From Rubrivivax sp. (lineage in GTDB: Bacteria > Pseudomonadota > Gammaproteobacteria > Burkholderiales > Burkholderiaceae_C), in assembly GCA_027491255.1 (NCBI GenBank), contig JAIXWM010000187.1:1-64000 (forward strand): DNA of 64,000 bases, in the 5' to 3' direction. The position numbers and the translations under genes were made by a program. This document shows, one piece after another, positions 42,819 to 50,709 of the stretch. The notes below the pieces were generated by a model. That model made no database searches. It worked only from the letters and a program-made list of their open reading frames with translations, and had not been told where the DNA came from. The stretch's first letter is position 1, and the number at the start of each line of letters is the position of its first letter.

Positions 42819-43628
42819 ATGCTCGCTTCTGATCTTCGGTCTCGCTGGATGGCCGCCATCGCGCGCTCGGGCGCCGCGTACGGGCGGGAAGACTCGGTGA
42901 AGCTGGAGCCGACCGGCATCGTGACCGGGCGCGTGCTCGTGGGCTTTCATGCCGGGGCGATGCCGAAGCACACGATGCTCTCGGTATGCCGCGAACTGGA
43001 AATGCCGCCCGGGTACGAACAGGTCTTGAGCGACGCCCACGCGCGCGCCAGCGTGGTGCTGTTCGGCCTGGAACCCCGCCAGGGCGGGGCCACCGTGCGG
43101 GCCTACCTCGAGTTCTGGGACGACGTGCGCCGGCAGGTGCGCGCGACCCGCTCGCGCGCACCGCGCCTGCTGCATCTGGGCGTGAAGTGGGCGCCTGGAC
43201 ACCCGGATCGGCACGGTCTGACAAACTACGTCTGCCATCCCCTGCTTTCGCCGGCCGAGGCCATCGGCCGCATGACGCGGCTGATGGCGGGCGGCGACCC
43301 GCGTCTGGTGGCCGCCGGCACGGGGCTGGTGGGCATGGCGATGCGGCGAGTTCCGCACGAGACCTTCCTCTACCTGGAGGCCGAGGACGGCACAGGACCG
43401 CGCCGCTCGTATGACATCAACCTCTACAAGGCGCGGCTGAGCCTGGGCGACGCGCTGCCCTGCGCGGTGACCGCGGCCGAGGGCCTCGGGCTGGGCCGCG
43501 CCGCAGTCGAGGCGGTGCTGAGCTCGCATGCCGGGCGCACGCTCGGCCACATCTCGGCCGGCCGCGCCCGCGGCGGGCACGCCTTCATGACCTGGTATTA
43601 CGAAATCGAGCCCATGCCGACGCCGTGA
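42819..43628 (+). CDS. Unrecognised protein beside giant-protein locus
   Basis: A 269-residue soluble protein that I cannot assign to a family. It has no signal peptide or transmembrane segment and a balanced composition. Striking segments are VGFHAGAMPKHTMLSVCRELEMP, LLHLGVKWAPGHPDRHGLTNYVCHP, FLYLEAEDG, RSYDINLYKARL and the C-terminal GHAFMTWYYEIEP. The mixed alpha/beta pattern with conserved-looking His, Cys and Tyr might suit an enzyme or ligand-binding protein. ATG 42819 was chosen over the in-frame TTG 42813 because CAGGGG sits six bases ahead. It is on the opposite strand from all other genes of this locus, divergent from the giant gene and convergent with the HlyD-type gene. Its position suggests a regulatory or modifying role in the system, but this is a guess. 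Confidence 0.75.
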   Translation: MLASDLRSRWMAAIARSGAAYGREDSVKLEPTGIVTGRVLVGFHAGAMPKHTMLSVCRELEMPPGYEQVLSDAHARASVVLFGLEPRQGGATVRAYLEFWDDVRRQVRATRSRAPRLLHLGVKWAPGHPDRHGLTNYVCHPLLSPAEAIGRMTRLMAGGDPRLVAAGTGLVGMAMRRVPHETFLYLEAEDGTGPRRSYDINLYKARLSLGDALPCAVTAAEGLGLGRAAVEAVLSSHAGRTLGHISAGRARGGHAFMTWYYEIEPMPTP

Positions 43629-43647
43629 GGCGCGCACGGGGCGCGCC
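43629..43647. terminator. GC-rich hairpin between convergent genes
   Basis: GGCGCGC (43629-43635) pairs with GCGCGCC (43641-43647) around a five-base loop, immediately after the stop of the unrecognised gene and 28 bp from the stop of the convergent HlyD-type gene. There is no T tract, so termination is only possible, not shown. Confidence 0.35.
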
Positions 43648-43675
43648 GCCTGGGCGGGTGTGCCCTGGGGGTAGG

Positions 43676-44536
43676 TCAGTCGCTGCGCACGGGCGCCGCC
43701 GTCGGGCGCACGGCGGTGGTGATGCCGTCGATCGATGCCGTGCACCGGGCCCCGGGCGGCACCTGGCCGAGCGGGTTCTGGACCTCCAGCCGGGCGATGA
43801 AGGTGCCGCTGGCCGAGTCGATGACGCGGTCCACGCTGCGGACCATGGCCGGGTAGACGCCGCCCCCCACACTGGACGTCACCGACGCCCGGGCCCCGGC
43901 GCGGACCCTGGCGAAGAGAGCCGCGGGCAAAGCGACGTCGGCGCGCAAGGTGTCGATCTGCGCCACCCGCAGGGCGGGCTTGCGCCCGCTTCCAGACTCC
44001 GCCAGGTCCCCCGGGTTGAGCAAGCGGTCCACCACCACGCCGTTGAACGGTGCGGCGATGGTGCGCAGCGCCAACTGCTCCTGCGCCCGCTTCAGATCGG
44101 CCCTGGCAAGATCGCGCGCCTCGATCGCCGACTGCAATTCCGCCTCGGCCAGCTGCACCTCCACCGCCGCCTCGTCCAAGGCCTGCTGGGTCGAGAAGTT
44201 CTCCTTGCGCAGTTCGGCAAGGCGCGCGAGCTTGCGGGTGGTGAACTCGACCCGGTTGCGGGCCGCCAGGATGGCCCCCTGGGCGGCCGCCCGCAGCGTT
44301 GCCACCTCCACGCTGGCCCGCTCCGCGTCGGACTGGAGCACCACCAGGCTCTGGCCGCGGCGGATGGGGTCGCCTCGGGTCACGGCAATGGCCGCGATGA
44401 CCCCATCCACGGGCGCCCTCACCTCCACGACCTGGGTCGGCTCGAGCAGGCACTCGAAGCTCGCGCCCACGGCATGCGTTGCAGCACCCAGCGCCACCGC
44501 AGCGCCGGCGGCGGCGCGAAAGACCGTCTTCATCAT
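43676..44536 (-). CDS. HlyD-type periplasmic adaptor protein
   Basis: A 286-residue membrane-fusion-type adaptor. A signal peptide (MMKTVFRAAAGAAVALGAATHAVGA) replaces the usual transmembrane anchor. It is followed by a lipoyl/barrel-sandwich half (VVEVRAPVDGVIAAIAVTRGDPIRRGQ), a coiled-coil hairpin (about 75-145), the second lipoyl half (LRTIAAPFNGVVVDRLLNPGDLAE) and a beta-barrel domain. Such proteins link an inner-membrane transporter to an outer-membrane exit. Its ATG overlaps the SecA-like gene's stop as TGATG, so the two are translationally coupled. It is the last gene of the minus-strand export operon. A pump or TolC partner is not present nearby, so its partner is probably one of the operon's own membrane proteins. 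Confidence 0.88.
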   Translation of the reverse strand: MMKTVFRAAAGAAVALGAATHAVGASFECLLEPTQVVEVRAPVDGVIAAIAVTRGDPIRRGQSLVVLQSDAERASVEVATLRAAAQGAILAARNRVEFTTRKLARLAELRKENFSTQQALDEAAVEVQLAEAELQSAIEARDLARADLKRAQEQLALRTIAAPFNGVVVDRLLNPGDLAESGSGRKPALRVAQIDTLRADVALPAALFARVRAGARASVTSSVGGGVYPAMVRSVDRVIDSASGTFIARLEVQNPLGQVPPGARCTASIDGITTAVRPTAAPVRSD

Positions 44537-46593
44537 CACTCCCCCCTTCCCGAAAAAGCCAGCAGCCGGGCCAGCCTGCGGTCGTACTGCAGGCTGGCCA
44601 TCCTGGTCACCCGGCCCGTCGACTCCGCCGCCGACTGGGCCACCCGGCGCAGGAGCCCCAGCGCGGGTGCCGGCAGCCCCCCCGTGCGGCGGGCCAGGGG
44701 CGCCAGCAGCTTCGTCAGGCGCGAGGCATGCACGCAAAAGAGCTCGTCCTCGAGCGAGACGATCGCCTCGCCGCTGCCGGGATCGCCTTGGCGGGCGGCC
44801 CGGCCGAACAGCTGGCGGTCGATGCGTGCGCTGTCGTGAAACTCGGTGAGGATGACGTGCAGGCCTCCGAGTCCCGCCACGCCCTCCCCCAAGGCGATGT
44901 CCGTGCCGCGGCCGGCCATGTTGGTGGCCACGGTGACGGCGCCGCGGTGGCCGGCGCGGGCCACGACATCGGCCTCCACCGCATCCTGCTTGGCATTGAG
45001 GACCAAATGGGCGATGCACGCCTGCGACAACCAGGCGCTGAGCTCCTCCGAGGCCTTCACCGTGCGCGTGCCCACCAGGACCGGACGCCCCTGCTCGACG
45101 GCATGCCGCTGGATGCTGCCGACCACGGCCTGCCAGCGCGCGGCCGACGTGGGCAGGCAGCGGGCACCCAGATGGCGCCAGCGCGAAGGCCGGTGCAGCG
45201 GAACCTGCGACACCGACAGGTGGTAGACGCGCCCGATCTCCGGGGCCACCTCCAGCCCCGTCCCGGTCATGCCGGCCAGGCGCAGGTAGCGACGGAAGAA
45301 GCGCTGGTAGGTGATGCGCGACAGGGTACGGCGCTCGTCGCTCGGGCTCAGGCCTTCCTTGGCCTCGATCATCTGGTGCAGGCCTCGCTCCCAGGAACGA
45401 TCGGCCATCACCCGGCCTGTGGACTCGTCCACGATCTGCACCCTGCCGTCCATCACCACATAGTGCTGATCCCGGCGATACAGGTGCAAGGCGGCCAGCG
45501 CCTGCTGCAGTCCTTCCAGGCAGGCCCGCGGCGACAGGCCCTCGGGGGCTGCGGTCGCGGCCCGGCTTCCCGCGCCGCCGTCCAGTTCCTGCTCGATCGT
45601 GGCGCGCAGATGGTCCTCCAGCCGCACGCGCATCCGGGCGACGTCGAGCCGGAAATCGACGCCCTCGCGCAGCCCCATGGCCCGGGGCAGGGCCCATGCG
45701 GCGAGCGCCGGACGCCCTTCGCCGGCCACCGTGGCCGAGAGGATGAGCGGCGTTCGGGCTTCGTCGATGAAGGCGCTGTCGGCTTCGTCGACGATCGCCA
45801 GGCACAGGCCGCGCAGCACCGTGTCGGACCGGCGGTCGGCAGCCGGCGCCTGTGCGTCGCCGGCCACCGCCGCCAAGGCGCGGTGCAGGACACTGGCCTG
45901 GGCTCCCAGCGCCGCGTGGTCCCGCAGGTAGTCGAAGACCAGTTCCTTGTTGCTGCAGTAGGCGATGTCACCGGCGTAGATCTCGCGCCGCTGCGGCCTG
46001 GGCATGGCGTGCACGATCGCGCCGCTGCGCAAGCCGAAGAAGGCATACAGGGGCCGCATCGCCTCCGCGTCCCGGGACGCGAGATAGTCGTTCACGGTCA
46101 CGACATGCACCGGCACCCCCGCCACCGCCGCCGTGCAGGCCGCGAGCGTGGCGGCGAAGGTCTTGCCTTCGCCGGTGGCCATCTCCGCCAGCGAACCGCG
46201 GATCAGCAACCAGCCGGCGTACACCTGGGAGTCGTAGTGCCGCTTGCCGAGCACGCGCGATGCCGCCTCGCGCACGATGGCGAACATCCGCGCGGTGGGT
46301 TCGGCGCCGAAGCCGCTGCGGCGCAGCTCGGGGCGCAACTGGCGGGCCTGCGCGGCCAGCGCCACGTCGTCCAGCGCCGCCAGCCCCCGGCCGGCGGCGC
46401 GGGTCATGGCCACCAGCTTGCGCGCGCCGATCGCGTCGGCTCCCCAGGCACGCCACAAGGGGCGCAGGGCCGAGTGGTAGGTCCAGACGGCGGCTTCGTC
46501 AAACCAGGGCGTTGCCCGCTCGGCGCGCTCGAGGTAGGGTCGGCCATGGGCCAGTTCGCCCGGTCGCAGACCCAGCACGGCCACATCAGACAT
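44536..46593 (-). CDS. SecA-like translocase ATPase, accessory type
   Basis: A 685-residue SecA paralogue, against about 900 for housekeeping SecA. Seen: Walker A MATGEGKT (138-145), VHVVTVNDYLASRDAE, the Walker B/DEAD region VDEADSAFIDEARTPLIL (about 267-284), MTGTGLEV, VGTRTVKASEELSAWL, LNAKQ, MAGRGTDIALGEGV (559 onwards), and FGRAARQGDPG. These give both nucleotide-binding folds and the preprotein cross-linking region. The C-terminal wing/scaffold portion is short, and the zinc-binding CxC tail that contacts SecB and lipid is absent. It starts at ATG 46593, overlapping the M50 gene by 8 bases. SecA drives proteins through SecYEG; SecA2-type paralogues export specific, often large, surface proteins. 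Here the likely client is the giant protein; this is inference from gene order. Confidence 0.9.
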   Translation of the reverse strand: MSDVAVLGLRPGELAHGRPYLERAERATPWFDEAAVWTYHSALRPLWRAWGADAIGARKLVAMTRAAGRGLAALDDVALAAQARQLRPELRRSGFGAEPTARMFAIVREAASRVLGKRHYDSQVYAGWLLIRGSLAEMATGEGKTFAATLAACTAAVAGVPVHVVTVNDYLASRDAEAMRPLYAFFGLRSGAIVHAMPRPQRREIYAGDIAYCSNKELVFDYLRDHAALGAQASVLHRALAAVAGDAQAPAADRRSDTVLRGLCLAIVDEADSAFIDEARTPLILSATVAGEGRPALAAWALPRAMGLREGVDFRLDVARMRVRLEDHLRATIEQELDGGAGSRAATAAPEGLSPRACLEGLQQALAALHLYRRDQHYVVMDGRVQIVDESTGRVMADRSWERGLHQMIEAKEGLSPSDERRTLSRITYQRFFRRYLRLAGMTGTGLEVAPEIGRVYHLSVSQVPLHRPSRWRHLGARCLPTSAARWQAVVGSIQRHAVEQGRPVLVGTRTVKASEELSAWLSQACIAHLVLNAKQDAVEADVVARAGHRGAVTVATNMAGRGTDIALGEGVAGLGGLHVILTEFHDSARIDRQLFGRAARQGDPGSGEAIVSLEDELFCVHASRLTKLLAPLARRTGGLPAPALGLLRRVAQSAAESTGRVTRMASLQYDRRLARLLAFSGRGE

Positions 46594-48739
46594 CGAAGTG
46601 ACGCAGGAAGAGCCGCCTGGCCGCGCGCCACCCCTGCGCGGCCAGGGGCTCGGGCGGGTGGTCGAAGCGCAGGTAGACGCGGTGCCCGAAAGGCACGGAC
46701 CCGGCAGGCGCGGCGACGAAGCCGACGTCGAGCTCGAAGACGCGCTCCAGGGTGCGCCGCCCCTGGGGGTCTCGCGGGTCGGTGGCGATGCGCCCGCCTC
46801 CACCACTGGCCAGGGCGGCGCTGAAGACCTCGCCGCGGCCGGCCGGCACCTGCCGCAGGATCCGTCCCTCGTGCATGACCTCCGGCACGCCGGCCAGGCG
46901 CATGCGGACATCGCGGGTCGCGGACGTCACCGCGTCGATCGACGCCTGGTCCAGCGCGACGCGCACCACCGGCGTCTCGTCACCGATCACGAAGCCGATC
47001 ACCTCGCCCTGCCGAAAGTGCCTGCCGGGAAGATCCACCGCCTGAGGAACCACGAAGCGGCCGGAGACGGCCGACGCGACCTGGAGTTCCTGCCGCCTCT
47101 GGACGGCGCGCGCGAGGCCCGCCCTCTCATGCTCGAGCTGCTCGTGCACCATCTCCGCCTTGGCCCGATCGGCCACGAACTCGGCCGCATGGCTGGCCTC
47201 GAGTTCCTGCACGCGGGCCCGCAGCAAGGACTCGTGGGCGTCCAGGGCCGGGTCGACGCTGCGCACCAGCAAGGTCCCGGGGCCCACGCGGATGTCCGGC
47301 GCGACCTCCAGGCTTTGGAAGAATCCGGGAGCGCCGGCGCGCACGATGGCCTGCTCGGGCAGCCAGACCACGCCTTCGGCGACGGTGCGGTACGGCATCG
47401 GCACGGCGGCCAGCAGCACCGCCACGGCGCCCAGACCGGCGGCCAGCGTGCCCCATACGCGACCGCGATGCTCCCGGGCCTCGGGCTGGGCGGCCAGCGC
47501 CCGAGCGCTCTTGACAATCGGTGCGATCACCATCATCGCCGTGGCCCACAGCGCCAGCAGGACGCCGACGAAGAAGAAGCGGCTGCCGACGAACAGCGCG
47601 ATCGCCAGGCCGACGAAGACACGGTACAGCGCGGACAGCAGGCCGTAGGCCGCGAACCAGGCGCGCTCGCCCGGGCTGTGCGCCACCGGGGCGACCGTGC
47701 CGAGCCGCAGCAGGTGGCGCTGGATGAGGTAGCCCCAGTGCCGGGCCGACTGCGCCGCCAGATTGGGCAGCTCGATCAGGTCGGCCAGGATGTAGTAGGC
47801 GTCGTAGCGCAACAGCGGGTTGCCGTTGAAGACGAGAGTCGAGACGCCGGCGACCAGCATCACGTTGAACAGCGCGGCCCGAAGGAGCCCGGGCTCGACC
47901 AGCATCCACAGGTAGAAGGCCACGGCCGCCACGAAGACCTCCGCCGCCATCCCGGCCGCACCGGTCATCGCGCGCGCCCATCGGGATCTGAGCACGCTGG
48001 ACGAGGAGGCATCGACATAGGGCACCGGCATCAGGACCAGCAGCATCACGCCCATGTCGTGCACCTCGCCGCCGGCGGCACGGCAGGCCGTCGCATGCCC
48101 CATCTCGTGGAGGAACTTCACCAACGGGAACAGGAGCCCGACGACGAGGAGGTTGTCGGGCTGCAGCACGCGGTCGGTCACGTTGTGGCTCAGCTCCGGC
48201 CAGCGGGAGGGCAGCAGGGCCAGGGCCGGCAGCACGACGAGCAGCCACAACACTGCGCCCTGTCGGCCCCACAGCCAGCGCCAGAGCCCGGCGTGGCGGT
48301 CGAGGAACCGGCCGGGGTCCCACAGGGGGATCCGGATCGACATCGGGTTGACCCAGGAGCGGCGCCGCCGCGACTGCCGCTCCTTGAACCCACGCTCGAA
48401 CAGCTCCAGCGCGTCCGGCAGCACATCGGTCATCAGCAAGTCGGCGGTGTGCAGCTGGCCGAGCAGGCCGATCAGGTCGTCCTGGGACGGCGCATCGGGG
48501 CCGAGCTGGCGCGCGGCCAGCTCCCACAGTTCCTGCACGGTGCGTTGCCCGTCCATGGCCGCCAGCACGAAGCGGGCTGCAGGCGTGAACCGGTGGACCT
48601 TGTTCGACGCGGGATCCTGCAGCAGATACCAGACCTCGCCCCGGTACCGGTGGCGGTGCAGGCGCGCGCGCGCGACCAGGCGCGGCCTCAGGGAGGCCAC
48701 CCGGTACCACAGCGCGCTGTGCAGCGGCGTTTCGTTCAT
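46586..48739 (-). CDS. PqqD-M50 site-2-type protease-HlyD fusion
   Basis: A 717-residue multi-domain inner-membrane protein. Residues about 25-105 resemble PqqD (WYLLQDPASNKVHRFTPAARFVLAAMDGQRTVQEL), a fold that binds peptides in RiPP pathways. Next comes an M50 intramembrane zinc-peptidase region (about 150-440): H211-E-M-G-H215 in FLHEMGHATACRAAGGEVHDMG, plus the third ligand in NPLLRYD, D313, amid several transmembrane helices. The C-terminal part (about 445-717) is HlyD-like with lipoyl halves around VLPEQAIVRAGAPGFFQSLEVAPD-type sequence (split: VWLPEQAIVRAGAPGF, FQSLEVAPDIRVGPG) and a coiled coil. This domain order matches YydH-like 'peptide zinc metalloprotease' proteins. A plausible role is substrate recognition, signal trimming and hand-over to the periplasm. 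It starts 16 bases after the upstream stop. Confidence 0.88.
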   Translation of the reverse strand: MNETPLHSALWYRVASLRPRLVARARLHRHRYRGEVWYLLQDPASNKVHRFTPAARFVLAAMDGQRTVQELWELAARQLGPDAPSQDDLIGLLGQLHTADLLMTDVLPDALELFERGFKERQSRRRRSWVNPMSIRIPLWDPGRFLDRHAGLWRWLWGRQGAVLWLLVVLPALALLPSRWPELSHNVTDRVLQPDNLLVVGLLFPLVKFLHEMGHATACRAAGGEVHDMGVMLLVLMPVPYVDASSSSVLRSRWARAMTGAAGMAAEVFVAAVAFYLWMLVEPGLLRAALFNVMLVAGVSTLVFNGNPLLRYDAYYILADLIELPNLAAQSARHWGYLIQRHLLRLGTVAPVAHSPGERAWFAAYGLLSALYRVFVGLAIALFVGSRFFFVGVLLALWATAMMVIAPIVKSARALAAQPEAREHRGRVWGTLAAGLGAVAVLLAAVPMPYRTVAEGVVWLPEQAIVRAGAPGFFQSLEVAPDIRVGPGTLLVRSVDPALDAHESLLRARVQELEASHAAEFVADRAKAEMVHEQLEHERAGLARAVQRRQELQVASAVSGRFVVPQAVDLPGRHFRQGEVIGFVIGDETPVVRVALDQASIDAVTSATRDVRMRLAGVPEVMHEGRILRQVPAGRGEVFSAALASGGGGRIATDPRDPQGRRTLERVFELDVGFVAAPAGSVPFGHRVYLRFDHPPEPLAAQGWRAARRLFLRHFDV

Positions 48740-48755
48740 CGCGCAGCAGCGGCCT

Positions 48756-50627
48756 TCAGGGCAACCAGGTCCACAGCGACAGGCGCAGCCAGTCGATCAG
48801 GCCGTGTGTCCAGATCCACAGCAGGCTGCGCTGGCCGACGGTCACCTTGCCGATGCCCTCCATGCCGGGGCGCAAGCCCGCAGGCGCCGGCTGGGTGATG
48901 GAGGCCTCCACCGCGAAGACGTTCCTGCCATCGCGTTGCACGGCCACCGGCGTGATGCGCCGCACCTCGATGGGCAGCGCCAGGCCGGGCAGTCCCGACA
49001 GCACGAGCTCGCCGCTCTGGCGCAGCGCAAGGCGGGCGATGTCGCGGTCATCGACTTCCAGCATCACCCGGTAGCCGTCCAGGGGAGCGATCTCGAACAG
49101 CAGCTTGCCCGTCTCCACGGGTGAACCGATCTGCTGGCTCAAGTCGCCCGAGACCACGACCCCGTCGAACGGGGCGGTCAGGACGGCGCGGACGATGCGC
49201 TCGTCCGCAAGCGCCTTCTGGGCCTCGGCCTGGCGGATCTGCGCGGCCAGCACCCCCATGGCGGCCCGGTCGCCCTGCGCCTGGGACACCTGCCAGCGTC
49301 GAATCAGCTGCTCGCGCTCAGCCGTCCACCGCGAGTGCTCCAGGCGCAGGTCCCGGTCGTCCAGACGCGCCAGAGGCTGACCCTTTCTGACCGTGTCACC
49401 CGCACGCACCATGGCCTGGGCGATGAAGCCCTCGAACGGCGCGACCGCCGACAGCTGGGTTGCACCCTCGACGACGGTGCGCGCCGACACCCGGTGGTCC
49501 GTCGTCCACCAGGCGCTGAGGGCCAGGAACAGGGCCAGCAGGACGACGCCCAGCTTCAGCCCCGGGCTGCCGGGGCCCGCGGCCTCGCGCAGGCCTTCGC
49601 GCACGGTGTCGGCCAGACGCCCGAAACAGCCGCGCTCGTCGCGCCGCTGCGCAGCCCAGACGGGGCCGAGCATCACGCCGATGGCCGTCGCCAGCTCCCG
49701 TTCGCCAGCATCGAAGGGCGGACCGGTGTTGCGCTCGAAGGTCAGCACACCGATGGTCTGCGCCTCGTGGCGCACCGGCACGGACAGGATCGCAGCCACC
49801 GACAGCAGGCGCGCACTGTCGGCGTGCGCATGGGCCCCGAGTCCGTCCTGCGCGGGCGCGGGATGCGACACCGCCACCCCGATGTCCAGCACCTCGTCCA
49901 TGGCCTGGCCGATCCAACGCACGAGGTCGGACCGGGGGTCGAAGCTCGCCGTGTTGGACATCACCAAGGGCTCGACGCGTCCGGACTTTTCCAGGCCGAC
50001 GCTGACGCGGTCACAGGCGAGCCTTGCGGCGAGCTCGTTGGCGACCGCGAGCGCCGAAGGCTCGACGCGGCTGTGCAGCAGCGCCGTGGCCAGCACGTCG
50101 TTGCACAGCCGGCTGCGAGCCAGCGCCGCGTCGCTTTGCGCCAGCAGGCGCTGGCGAACATGGTCGATCAGCCACGCGCTGGCCCAGTGGATCTGCCGGA
50201 GCGCGGACTGAAGGTCGGCCAGCGGACCCGGGCCGATGTCGAAGACCACGGCGGCCTGGAGTTCACCGCCCACCTCGATGGGATAGCCGACGTGCGCAGC
50301 CTCGTCGGCCCGGGCCGGGTGCTCGCCGCCCGCCGTGGCGACGACCCCCTCGCGCCGCTCCAGGACCTGGCGCGCGACGGCGCCCAGGTACTGCAGGTCA
50401 CGCTGCGGATCGGGCCAGGCCGCGGCGACGCCGAAGGCTGCCGTGCCGGCTTCGCGGGTCAGCAGCAGGGCCGTGCAGGCCCGTTCGATGCGTCCTGCCA
50501 GCAGCGCCAGCCACGCCGCATGCATCTCGCCCTCATCGGCCGGCGCACTGAAGCGGGCCCAGACGGCCGACTCCACCCGGGCACGCTGCTCGCCGGCGAG
50601 GGAGTACACCCGGGCGCTCTGCTCCAT
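48756..50627 (-). CDS. GAF-domain/HlyD fusion membrane protein
   Basis: A 623-residue protein fusing sensory and adaptor parts. The N-terminal half holds one probable GAF-like domain (about 25-160) and a clearer second GAF domain (about 180-350; VEPSALAVANELAARLACDRVSVGL and LSVPVRHEAQTIGVLTFERNTGPPF). A single transmembrane helix (about 368-388, LGVVLLALFLALSAWW) leads to an HlyD-type periplasmic region: ATQLSAVAPFEGFIAQAMVRAGDTVRKGQ, a short coiled coil, and VLTAPFDGVVVSGDLSQQIGSPVETG. So a cytoplasmic small-molecule sensor is joined to a membrane-fusion arm, perhaps gating the export complex by metabolic state. ATG 50627 is the best in-frame start, though its ribosome site is weak. It is the second gene after SapC copy 2, about 80 bp downstream. 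Confidence 0.85.
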   Translation of the reverse strand: MEQSARVYSLAGEQRARVESAVWARFSAPADEGEMHAAWLALLAGRIERACTALLLTREAGTAAFGVAAAWPDPQRDLQYLGAVARQVLERREGVVATAGGEHPARADEAAHVGYPIEVGGELQAAVVFDIGPGPLADLQSALRQIHWASAWLIDHVRQRLLAQSDAALARSRLCNDVLATALLHSRVEPSALAVANELAARLACDRVSVGLEKSGRVEPLVMSNTASFDPRSDLVRWIGQAMDEVLDIGVAVSHPAPAQDGLGAHAHADSARLLSVAAILSVPVRHEAQTIGVLTFERNTGPPFDAGERELATAIGVMLGPVWAAQRRDERGCFGRLADTVREGLREAAGPGSPGLKLGVVLLALFLALSAWWTTDHRVSARTVVEGATQLSAVAPFEGFIAQAMVRAGDTVRKGQPLARLDDRDLRLEHSRWTAEREQLIRRWQVSQAQGDRAAMGVLAAQIRQAEAQKALADERIVRAVLTAPFDGVVVSGDLSQQIGSPVETGKLLFEIAPLDGYRVMLEVDDRDIARLALRQSGELVLSGLPGLALPIEVRRITPVAVQRDGRNVFAVEASITQPAPAGLRPGMEGIGKVTVGQRSLLWIWTHGLIDWLRLSLWTWLP

Positions 50628-50709
50628 GAAGACGGTCCGATCGTCGCAGTAAGAGGAGACGAGCCTGCCGCACAGGCCAAGACAGGCACGGCAGGGTCGG
50701 CCCAGCGGG

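Noticed and set aside
28951..42900. A 13.9-kb open frame on the plus strand, antisense to the giant gene (and another at 15808-26166)
   Set aside because: The giant gene's GC-rich codons rarely use TTA, CTA or TCA, so the opposite strand stays open. The translated antisense protein is Arg/His/Gly/Val-rich without domain patterns, whereas the minus frame has clear motifs.
43676..44536. Standard RND or type I efflux system
   Set aside because: No RND pump, ABC exporter or TolC gene lies near the HlyD-type gene. The neighbours are SecA-like and M50 proteins.
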